From the NCBI GenBank assembly GCA_030037055.1, contig JASHRZ010000555.1, forward strand, positions 1 to 16,862: DNA of 16,862 bases. The letters run 5' to 3'. Below the pieces are notes generated by a model. It was not told the origin of the DNA and searched no databases. It saw only the letters and a program-made list of their open reading frames with translations. Positions 1 to 6,034 of this stretch are shown piece by piece. The position numbers were made by a program, and so were the translations under genes. The stretch comes from Alphaproteobacteria bacterium. GTDB lineage: Bacteria > Pseudomonadota > Alphaproteobacteria > ATCC43930 > CGMCC-115725. How positions within the stretch are numbered: the stretch's first letter is position 1; each line of letters starts with the position of its first letter.

Positions 1-6
1 TCCCTT

Positions 7-82
7 GCTCGGGTGTCAAGCCCCACCGCCGCTTGCGGCGCGCCGAAGGCGCGGGGCTTGACTGCGAAGGCGCAGCCCGAGC
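7..82. repeat. Multi-branched palindromic element
   Basis: Nested perfect inverted repeats fold this 76-base stretch into a branched structure. An outer 7-bp stem pairs 7-13 with 76-82. It encloses a 10-bp stem (15-24 with 53-62) that carries two GC hairpins (27-31 with 36-40; 40-44 with 48-52), and then a separate hairpin (63-66 with 71-74, loop AAGG). No reading frame in it looks coding. Such compact branched palindromes are typical of REP-like intergenic repeats in proteobacteria. It lies beyond the 3' flank of the IS110 transposase and could also be part of the insertion target. I see no second copy in the window, so its repeat status is an inference. Confidence 0.5.
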
Positions 83-83
83 C

Positions 84-437
84 ATCATAATTGTCGCCGT
101 GACGTACAAAGGTCATTCGGCGCTGTTCGAGGCACTGTGGATTGCTATTGTGGGAGTTCTCCTTTCACCGGCCTACGCAATCGGCACGATATGATCCGAG
201 GGCATCGGGGCGCAGAAGTCGCGCCACAACCTTGTATTCGGTCGATCCGTGTGTGGATCGCAACCATGATGCAGTCATGCGCATCGTCGGCGAAGCTCCG
301 GGGTGGCGGGCCCATTCTTCACAGCGGCATTTGAAGCCATGGGTTTTACGTCGGGGCACCGCCACCTCGGATTCATCGGCAGACCCCCTAGCTGCCAAGC
401 CGTTTGTCCTGTGGTTGCTCCCTTTCCATGCTGTCGG
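84..437. other. Gene-free flank, probable 3' non-coding end of the IS110 element
   Basis: No convincing gene is present. The short frames here lack family resemblance and ribosome sites. The stretch lies directly downstream of the minus-strand transposase. It contains a compound stem-loop on either strand: 302-308 pairs with 360-366 (7 bp), enclosing 311-315 with 339-343 and 317-321 with 332-336. IS110/IS1111 elements keep their non-coding bridge RNA in one such flank, so this is a candidate location. The exact IS end cannot be seen because these elements lack reliable terminal inverted repeats. Confidence 0.35.
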
Positions 438-1740
438 TCATGACGCCGGACGTAACACGACGCCCTGCGGAACCTCGCCCCTCGTAACGAGACGCCAGAG
501 GGCGACGAGCAGTTTACGCGCCAGCGCCACGATCATTGTCTTGCGCGTGCTGGCGCGTCCATCGGCGGTTCGTGCCGCGAACCATTGGGCCAGGGCGCTG
601 TTCTTTTGGAACCTGACAAAGCGCCACGCCAACTGGATCACGCCGCTGCGGACGCGGACATTGCCGGCGCGCGCAAGACCCCGTTCGCGTCGACGGCTGC
701 CGCTCTCGTCGGGCGACCCCGTAAGGCCGGCGTAGCGGGCGACGGCCTTGCGATCGCGCCATTGGCGCGAGAAGACCTCGTTGACCAGCATGTCCGCCGT
801 TTCGACACCAACGCCAAGGACGCGGGCAAACAGGTGAACCATCGCGTGCGGGCCTTTCTTCTCGGCAGGAGGAGCCACCGCGAGCTTGCGCAGGTGTTCC
901 TGTTCGACCGCGCGGATCTGGTCGCGCACGACGCGTAGCCGCGCGAGATGGCGGCGCGGTTCCGCAAGCGTGTTCTGTGGCAACGGCGTGCCTTCCGCCG
1001 TGCGCAGCTCTTCGAGCTTTTCCGCAACCTTGCGCATGGTCGGTCGCAAGGAGCGAATGCCGAAGCGGGTAAATATCGCCTTCATCTGGTTGATAATCCG
1101 CGTTTGCTCAGTGACCAGATTCTGGCGCTCGCGGTTCGGTCGCTTCGCGTCCTCCTCCTCGATCGTCGGGATCGCCACCATGCTGCAATGGCGCGTCTCG
1201 CCGCGCAGCCAGCCGAGGAAGATGCGCATCAGAAGTTCCATATCGAGACGATCGGTCTTCGCGCGCCGGTGTTCACGCGACACTGCGATGCCGGTAGGAT
1301 GGATGACGTAAACTTCGACATCCCGTGCCCGCAGCCAGCGCGCTAGCCAGAATCCATCGCGGCCAGCCTCAAAGGCGACGACAATACGCTTGATGTTGCG
1401 CCCAACCTGGCCGGCTTCGCGGCGCCAACGACGCAAGAGCCTCAGCAGCGTTTCCTCGTCGGCATCGAACTTCTTGAGGAGTTGGCGTTCGACGCCGGGG
1501 ACGAGCGCCGCAACCAGCCACTTCGTTTGGCTCATCTCGATCACGGCGATGATTGTGCTATCCTCCTCGAGAGCGGTGAGGGACCTGCTCGCGTGAAAAT
1601 GACGATGTTGCGACATGGGGAGCTCCGTTAGTAGCCGTTGAATAGCGCCGATGGTGCTATGCCCTCGCCACTCGCCCCATAGCATCTTCACAATTGCTGA
1701 CTCACGTGAGAAATATTGAACATTGTCGGCGGCCTCTTTG
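130..1740 (-). mobile_element. IS110-family insertion sequence (edges approximate)
   Basis: A single full-length IS110-type transposase with non-coding flanks on both sides defines an insertion sequence. The right edge must lie between the transposase start at 1616 and the stop of the glycosylase gene at 1763. The left edge lies somewhere in 84-437. The 146-base 5' leader contains an 8-bp stem with a 3-base loop (1642-1649 with 1653-1660) and a 10-bp palindrome CTCACGTGAG (1701-1710). No target duplication is expected for this family and none was found. The boundaries are estimates. Confidence 0.4.
438..1616 (-). CDS. IS110-family transposase (DEDD/RuvC-like)
   Basis: This is a recombinase that moves the insertion sequence with the help of a bridge RNA. 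The protein is 392 residues, full length for the family. The N-terminal RuvC-like domain shows acidic residues E27, E83, D122 and D125; the segment REHRRAKTDRLD is diagnostic. The C-terminal Tnp_20 domain carries the segment GLTGSPDESG, with the likely nucleophilic serine at about S305. The first acidic position is Glu (IAVIEMSQ) rather than Asp, as I recall from the rhizobial branch. The frame stays open for 50 more codons upstream, but ATG 1616 has a GGAG ribosome site 9 bases upstream. The upstream ATG overlaps the stop of the glycosylase gene. It appears intact. The nearest relatives that I recall are IS110 elements of Bradyrhizobium and Mesorhizobium, from memory rather than a search. Confidence 0.9.
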   Translation of the reverse strand: MSQHRHFHASRSLTALEEDSTIIAVIEMSQTKWLVAALVPGVERQLLKKFDADEETLLRLLRRWRREAGQVGRNIKRIVVAFEAGRDGFWLARWLRARDVEVYVIHPTGIAVSREHRRAKTDRLDMELLMRIFLGWLRGETRHCSMVAIPTIEEEDAKRPNRERQNLVTEQTRIINQMKAIFTRFGIRSLRPTMRKVAEKLEELRTAEGTPLPQNTLAEPRRHLARLRVVRDQIRAVEQEHLRKLAVAPPAEKKGPHAMVHLFARVLGVGVETADMLVNEVFSRQWRDRKAVARYAGLTGSPDESGSRRRERGLARAGNVRVRSGVIQLAWRFVRFQKNSALAQWFAARTADGRASTRKTMIVALARKLLVALWRLVTRGEVPQGVVLRPAS

Positions 1741-1762
1741 TCGCTGGCAACAGGCAAGCGCG

Positions 1763-2422
1763 TCATTTTGCTGCATCAAAGGCGGATTGAAATAGGTATG
1801 CGGTCGCTAGACTGCGGTAAGGTCGCCATCTTTGAGATATTTCAAGTACCTCATCCTGTGATGGAAGATGGTTCAGCTCGTAATTTTTCTGGATGGCTTT
1901 GCGCAAAGCCAAATCACCGGGCAGAACAACATCGCTACGGTTCAGTGCGATAATAAGGAATCCTTGAACGGTCCACGGACCGACGCCGGGGATAGAGGTC
2001 AATAGCGCTACAATCTCATCGTCTGTCAGCTTCTTGAGTTTTCGCAGGCTTAGCCGTTCTTGGTTGAAGCGCTTGGCCGCGATACGCAGAGTCGTAACTT
2101 TTCGACCCGAGAGGCCCACCTTTCTCAGTCGCACTGGCCTTGTCGCCAGAAATTGCTCAGGGGTGGGTATTTTGCCGCCAAACAGGGTGCGTAATCGCCC
2201 CAAAATCGCGCGCGTCGCCTGCAGGGATATCTGTTGGCCTATCACCTGGAAGATGAGGGCGCCAAACGCATCCATTTTCGGCAATTCGGATAACCACGCC
2301 CTCGGATCAAAATCTGGATATTTGGCGATCAAGCCTGCCAACACTGGATCATTTCGCAAATGCCGGCGCGCCAGCGCTATTTCCTGAGTGTTCTTTCGTT
2401 GGTCTACTCGGGCGCGCCTCAT
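1763..2422 (-). CDS. DNA-3-methyladenine glycosylase II (AlkA-like, HhH-GPD)
   Basis: This is a base-excision repair enzyme that removes alkylated purines such as 3-methyladenine from DNA. The 219-residue protein has the AlkA-type signature IGQQIS (61-66) and a helix-hairpin-helix motif LTSIPGVGPWT (141-151). The catalytic Asp is D170 in VLPGDLALRKAI. The Lys used by bifunctional lyases at the hairpin is replaced by Trp (GPW), so it should be a monofunctional glycosylase. The length matches short AlkA proteins, so it seems intact. ATG 2422 follows a GAGAG ribosome site. It sits 11 bases after the end of the broken MarR frame, suggesting a former marR-glycosylase operon. Its GC content and codon use are lower than those of the genes right of 4269, consistent with acquired DNA. 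Its stop abuts the IS110 element. Confidence 0.9.
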   Translation of the reverse strand: MRRARVDQRKNTQEIALARRHLRNDPVLAGLIAKYPDFDPRAWLSELPKMDAFGALIFQVIGQQISLQATRAILGRLRTLFGGKIPTPEQFLATRPVRLRKVGLSGRKVTTLRIAAKRFNQERLSLRKLKKLTDDEIVALLTSIPGVGPWTVQGFLIIALNRSDVVLPGDLALRKAIQKNYELNHLPSQDEVLEISQRWRPYRSLATAYLFQSAFDAAK

Positions 2423-2433
2423 GTGGTTGCTCT

Positions 2434-2775
2434 CTAAAGGTTGTGAACGGCGCTAGGACGCCTCAAGGGCCCGACGAAACAGACGCAGCCATCCGGCGTG
2501 AGGCGCGTTTCGATCGCGCGTCCATGACGCAGCGAAGGGGAACGCACAATAAGTCCTGCCCGCATCAAGCCGGTGATAAGCCCCGTTATTGTCTGGGGTG
2601 TAACGAAACAACGCTGCGCTAGCTCGGCATCTGACGCTACCTCCGCCTCCTGTAGCGCAGTCAAAAGTGCAAACTGTGCAGTGGAGACTCCGATCTTGCG
2701 CAGGCTTTGATCCATGCGCGTGCGCAGCGCATGCGCGCATGCTGCGCGTCTTTGAGGATGTAGCGCACGTGCCAC
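2434..2775 (-). pseudogene. MarR-family regulator, frameshifted and truncated
   Basis: The frame encodes most of a winged-helix MarR domain: STAQFALLTALQ, then LAQRCFVTPQTITGLITGL (helix-turn-helix) and LTPDG at the wing. Directly after LTPDGC the family-like continuation LFRRALEAS is found in the next frame, so one base appears to be lost near 2486. Even when the frame is restored, a TAG follows EAS, so the C-terminal dimerisation helices are missing. The start is a GTG at 2775 with no clear ribosome site; the frame is open further upstream but offers no ATG there. MarR proteins are usually 140-160 residues and only about 100 are recognisable here. It is probably non-functional. A sequencing error could explain the shift but not the early stop. 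Confidence 0.7.
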
Positions 2776-2955
2776 GTGACAGGAGTTGCCAATATCATTC
2801 CTAATATATCGTGGGGTTCCTGAGACTAGCGAAAGGATTGCGCGATGGACAGCACAAGCTTTCGCAGGGTGAACTGACCTGGCTCTTGTTTTCAGCGAAG
2901 GCGGCAGCTTACGTAAGCCCGATGACCGTCAAGGAATGGCAAGATGGGGCGATCG

Positions 2956-3239
2956 GACTTCGTTCTGGTCGATGTTAAAAAAGGCCATCCTCGACAGCCA
3001 AAAAGATCTCTGGCGCTCTTTGGTTACCGCAGCCTGAAATGGCCAATCGCTGCGAGGAACTACCGAAGGATAAGCTGATCTCCTTTATTGTTGGGTACCT
3101 GTGCAGCTTGATCACATCGTCGGCGCTGGTCCTGCTGGAACACGGCTATCGAGTAAAAGAGCTTTATGGCGGGATCGCTGCCTGGGAGACACTACGGTTC
3201 CCGGAGGAGGAGCTAGGTTCCGCGGACAGCGCGGCGTGA
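2956..3239 (+). pseudogene. Rhodanese-like domain remnant
   Basis: Two pieces of a rhodanese-like sulfurtransferase lie in different frames. From 2956 one frame reads DFVLVDVK, the typical start of the rhodanese fold. From about 3060 another frame reads LPKDKLISFIVG, then ALVLLEHGYRVKELYGGIAAWE, the typical C-terminal half ending at the stop at 3239. The segment that should carry the catalytic Cys loop between them is degraded: the expected FYC-S-C pattern reads FIVGYLCSL. The piece is divergent from the broken MarR gene, and a MarR-rhodanese pair is a common arrangement. Both partners are decayed, so I call this a pseudogene. An ATG at 3039 opens a 66-codon frame, but that product would be only half a domain. 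Confidence 0.6.
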
Positions 3240-3402
3240 CTTAGCCGCTGATTGGATCAGGATCGCATTTTAAGTACCACCAAGGGGCCGATGTCACTTC
3301 GGGGTCATCAGCAACGGTCAGCCGTCGGTCGACATCCTTCCGCTTAACCTACCGCTCCAGACCGTTCTACACCAAGGCAACCAGAGCAGCCTTAGTTAAG
3401 AG

Positions 3403-3462
3403 TTCTCGGACGCCCGCCGCTGATGGACGTAGCTCCGTGTGCGGGCGGCGGGCGTCCGAGAA
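3403..3462. repeat. Perfect 18-bp inverted repeat with 24-base spacer
   Basis: The arm TTCTCGGACGCCCGCCGC (3403-3420) is matched exactly by its reverse complement at 3445-3462, with 3421-3444 between. The arms are 72% G+C. No T-run follows on either strand, so it is not a standard intrinsic terminator. It may be a REP-like or small non-autonomous element end, or a strong cruciform. Perfection over 18 bp inside otherwise decayed DNA suggests it is recent or maintained. Confidence 0.75.
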
Positions 3463-3510
3463 GCCTTGTATGGGACGTTGTTTGTCAAGCCGTGACCGAT
3501 TGAACTCCGC

Positions 3511-3539
3511 ACGTCCGCTGAGACGATCAAAGCGGACGT
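3511..3539. repeat. 9-bp inverted repeat
   Basis: ACGTCCGCT (3511-3519) and AGCGGACGT (3531-3539) are exact reverse complements separated by 11 bases. The element lies 48 bases right of the larger 18-bp inverted repeat. There is no T-run and no adjacent gene, so a function cannot be assigned. Confidence 0.5.
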
Positions 3540-3631
3540 AGCCTCACTGGCGCCCGGTTGTCTGAGGGAGAATTGGAATCAGACTTTAGGCGAGCCTTTG
3601 ACGCTGAGGGGTGCTGAGACACAATTCAAGC

Positions 3632-3754
3632 ATGAAGCATGCTCGGTCAGTAAATAATAGTCGCATCGGCGAATGGCTCCTGTTGGCAAATCGTGCGATG
3701 GGCGTTGCGGTCAAGGTCGCGACCCTCGCTTGGTTGGTGCACGCTCTCTTATAA
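3632..3754 (+). CDS. Possible small membrane peptide, 40 residues
   Basis: An ATG-to-TAA frame encodes a 40-residue peptide with a basic N-terminus (MKHARSVNNSR) and a hydrophobic C-terminal half (LLLANRAMGVAVKVATLAWL) that could span or associate with a membrane. No clear ribosome site precedes the ATG. Nothing in it matches a family I know. Twenty bases later a GTG (3774) with a strong GGAGG site 8 bases upstream opens a frame of only 21 codons, which could be the stump of a lost gene. Both may be chance. I list this because the stretch otherwise has no gene. Confidence 0.15.
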   Translation: MKHARSVNNSRIGEWLLLANRAMGVAVKVATLAWLVHALL

Positions 3755-4268
3755 CAAGTGGAGGCTCACGGCGTGGCAATACAGGCAGACAAGACATTGG
3801 ACCGTGCCAGGCGCATCACGCTAGTGGCGATCCCGTGATGTGACGAGCTCACCGGTGTGCCTGTGCTCACGTCGCAGTCGTAAATCCACCACCTCGGCGC
3901 CGCGTGTCATTTCATTGTTCACCGGGGGCCGCGACCGGCTTCCAGCCACGGGCCATCATGCACTGGTCCTTAAGTCGACTGACTCGATCTCGCGCAGTGT
4001 CATAGTCTTAATTCAAGGCCCAGAAGTGAAATGGCGGAGGGCCTGTTCCTTTGCGCTTGCAGTCCGCGAAGTCTTGCCGGAGATCGGCGTCAGTGGCGCC
4101 GGGAGCAGCGACGCCATCACCAAAGTACCAAAGGTCCCGACGCCCTCCATCGGTCGCCTGCCTCCCTAAAGTGGGCGTCCACGACCGAATGTCGACAAAG
4201 CGACCACCGGAGTGGCCTATTGCCTGAGTATCATGTAGGCAGTGACGGGTAACATCGGAGTTTCGATT

Positions 4269-5666
4269 GTGAACGACCTTTGCTTCTTGTCGGCCCGCGA
4301 AGCCGTCCGCCGCCTGCGGCGGAGCGATCTCAGTCCTTTGGAGTTGGTAGACGCCGCCGCTGCCCGCATCGAGGAAGCGGAACCAAGGATCAACGCTCTG
4401 CCGATCCGCTTCTTCGAAGTCGCGCGCGACGAAGCCCGCCGCTTCCCGCGCGAGCCGCGCGACCACCACAGCTGGCTCGCCGGTCTGCCGATTGCGGTGA
4501 AGGACTACAACGACGTCGCCGGCCAGCTCACCACCTACGGCTCGCCGATCTACGCCAATCATCGCGCCGCAACCGACGATCGCACGATCGCCACGCTGCG
4601 CAGCAACGGTGCCATCCCGCTGGCCAAGTCGAACGTGCCCGAGTTCGCCGGCAGCCACACTTTCAACCCGGTATGGGGTGTTACGCGCAATCCCTGGAAC
4701 CTTGGCCGCACCGCCGGTGGCTCCTCGGGTGGTGCGGCGGCGGCACTGGCAGCGCGCGAGGTCTGGCTTGCCAATGGCTCCTGCCTCGGCGGCTCGCTGC
4801 GCATCCCGGCCAGCTTCTGCGGCATTGTCGGCTTGCGTCCCAGCCCCGGCCTAGTGCCGCGCGGCGATGGCTTGCCCGCCTTCGACAGTCTCTGGGTGGA
4901 TGGGCCGATGGCCCGCGACGTGCCCGACCTAGCGCTGATGCTCGACGCGATGGCGCTGGTGACGCCGCATGACCCGCTCTCCCGCCCCGGTCCGGCCGGC
5001 GGCTTCCAGGCCGCGCTGGGCGCCGCCCGCCCCCCGCACCGCGTTGGCTTCAGCCCCGATCTCGGCCTGCGCCGGATCGATCCCGAGGTGGCAGAGGTCT
5101 GCGCCGCGGCCGCGTTGCGCTTCACCGCCATGGGCTCTGCAGTGGAAGACGCCGCACCGGATTTCTCGGGCGCCATCGATAGCTTCCAGGTGCTGCGCGC
5201 CTTGCTGTTCGCCGACGTCCACGGCGCTCTCCTGCCGGCGGAACGCCGCCGCCTTAATCCCGACATCGCCTGGAACATCGAAAAGGGGCAGCACCTTACC
5301 GCTGCCGAGATCATCGCCGCGATGCAGGATCGCCACGCCCTGTTCCACCGCGTCGCCCGTTTCTTCGAGGAATACGACCTACTGATCTGCCCTACGGTGG
5401 CGGTGCCGCCCTTCCCAGTGGAGCAGCGGTTCCCGACCGAGATCGCCGGCGAAACGCTGACCACATACATCGACTGGATGTTTCTCACTTTCGTCATCAC
5501 CCTCGCTGGCTGCCCGGCCATCTCATTGCCCTGCGGCCTGACGCACGAAGGCATGCCAGTCGGACTGCAAGTGGTCGGACCGCCGCATGGCGATGCCGCC
5601 CTCCTGGGCGCCGCCGCCCTGGCCGAGCAAGCCCTTGGCTTCCGCCTGCCGGTGCTGCCTGCCTGA
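4269..5666 (+). CDS. Amidase-signature family hydrolase
   Basis: This is a Ser-cisSer-Lys amidase, 465 residues, cytoplasmic by sequence (no signal peptide). The catalytic Lys is K78 in GLPIAVKDYND, the cis-Ser is S152 in TAGGSSGGAAAALAA, and the nucleophile is S176 in GSCLGGSLRIPASFCG. The C-terminal half (ICPTVAVPPFP, GCPAISLPCG, MPVGLQVVGP) is typical and complete. The Asp normally found four residues before the nucleophile (GSDLGGS) is Cys172 here. I chose GTG 4269 because GGAG lies 8 bases upstream (4257-4260); a GTG at 4242 in frame has no such site. GatA, the tRNA-dependent member, is unlikely because gatB/gatC are absent. The substrate is unknown; relatives act on aryl or aliphatic amides. 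It stands alone, GC-rich and clean, beside decayed DNA. Confidence 0.92.
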   Translation: MNDLCFLSAREAVRRLRRSDLSPLELVDAAAARIEEAEPRINALPIRFFEVARDEARRFPREPRDHHSWLAGLPIAVKDYNDVAGQLTTYGSPIYANHRAATDDRTIATLRSNGAIPLAKSNVPEFAGSHTFNPVWGVTRNPWNLGRTAGGSSGGAAAALAAREVWLANGSCLGGSLRIPASFCGIVGLRPSPGLVPRGDGLPAFDSLWVDGPMARDVPDLALMLDAMALVTPHDPLSRPGPAGGFQAALGAARPPHRVGFSPDLGLRRIDPEVAEVCAAAALRFTAMGSAVEDAAPDFSGAIDSFQVLRALLFADVHGALLPAERRRLNPDIAWNIEKGQHLTAAEIIAAMQDRHALFHRVARFFEEYDLLICPTVAVPPFPVEQRFPTEIAGETLTTYIDWMFLTFVITLAGCPAISLPCGLTHEGMPVGLQVVGPPHGDAALLGAAALAEQALGFRLPVLPA

Positions 5667-6034
5667 AGCCGCCTAGCGCCTCCCAGTTGCCGTCCGGCCT
5701 CGCACTGAGCCGAGCCCGCGTGGCTGGCCACAGGTTTCAAGAGGCACTGGATCGTCGCCACTTCTCCCAACGGCTTCCTTGGTGGCTGGAAAATTCCCGG
5801 TTAAGGACGAAAGTTTCTCTGTTATCACGCGGAAAATTCCCTGCTAACAGGCAATGCTGTGGTAACCCGGCGCGTCTTGAAAATTGCGGTGAGAACGGGG
5901 GTTTTTCTCGTCAACGCGGGCGTGCTGGGCGCAACGGGCTCAGTCTCCCCTGTAAATCTCCCTAATAGCAGGGAATTGGGCCCAGAGACTGCCTCCTCCG
6001 CCACTCTCCTTGCAGCGTAGGCGCGGCCGACAGA
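5667..6034. other. Intergenic stretch carrying a tandem repeat array
   Basis: No gene is supported here. It separates the plus-strand amidase from the end of the minus-strand ATPase, so transcription converges. Its main content is the degenerate ~22-bp array at 5788-5920 and an inverted copy of part of one unit at 5966-5977. No clear T-rich intrinsic terminator was seen for either gene. Confidence 0.6.
5788..5920 (+). repeat. Degenerate tandem array of ~22-bp units (GGAAAATTCCC type)
   Basis: About six head-to-tail units of 21-23 bp can be laid under one another, approximately at 5788, 5809, 5831, 5852, 5877 and 5898. The two best are GGAAAATTCCCGGTTAAGG and GGAAAATTCCCTGCTAACAG. The others keep the A-rich start and the GTTA/GTAA/TCAA core. 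A 12-base piece of unit three (5835-5846) recurs inverted at 5966-5977. I recall similar arrays scattered through rhizobial genomes, often mis-annotated as short proteins. There are no unique spacers of constant size, so this is not CRISPR. Confidence 0.65.

Larger units (their letters stand above)
3240..4268. other. About 1 kb without a convincing gene
   Basis: Frames here are short, change often and show no family motif I recognise. What can be seen is a perfect 18-bp inverted repeat (3403-3462), a 9-bp inverted repeat (3511-3539), and two tiny start-stop frames (3632-3754 and 3774-3839). The 109-codon plus frame at 3840-4169 and the minus frame crossing 4008-4658 have compositions expected of chance frames in GC-rich DNA. 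Composition is more mixed than in the genes to the right. Together with the broken genes to the left, the stretch looks like decayed accessory DNA. Confidence 0.6.

Noticed and set aside
438..1766. Transposase start at 1766
   Set aside because: The extra 50 residues have no family resemblance, and ATG 1616 has a proper ribosome site and family-like N-terminus.
3403..3462. Integron attC site
   Set aside because: The palindrome is perfect, without the paired core sites GTTRRRY and RYYYAAC and extrahelical bases, and there is no cassette gene.
3840..4169. Plus-strand frame of 109 codons
   Set aside because: No ribosome site, no motif, composition like a random frame; nothing supports it.
4008..4658. 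Minus-strand frame of 216 codons crossing the amidase start
   Set aside because: Half of it is antisense to the amidase, the other half has no recognisable motif or ribosome site.
4559..5770. Minus-strand frame of 403 codons opposite the amidase
   Set aside because: Antisense shadow of a clear amidase gene; the serine/arginine-rich product has no domain.
5788..5920. CRISPR array
   Set aside because: Units abut each other without unique spacers, and the repeats are degenerate; no cas genes are near.
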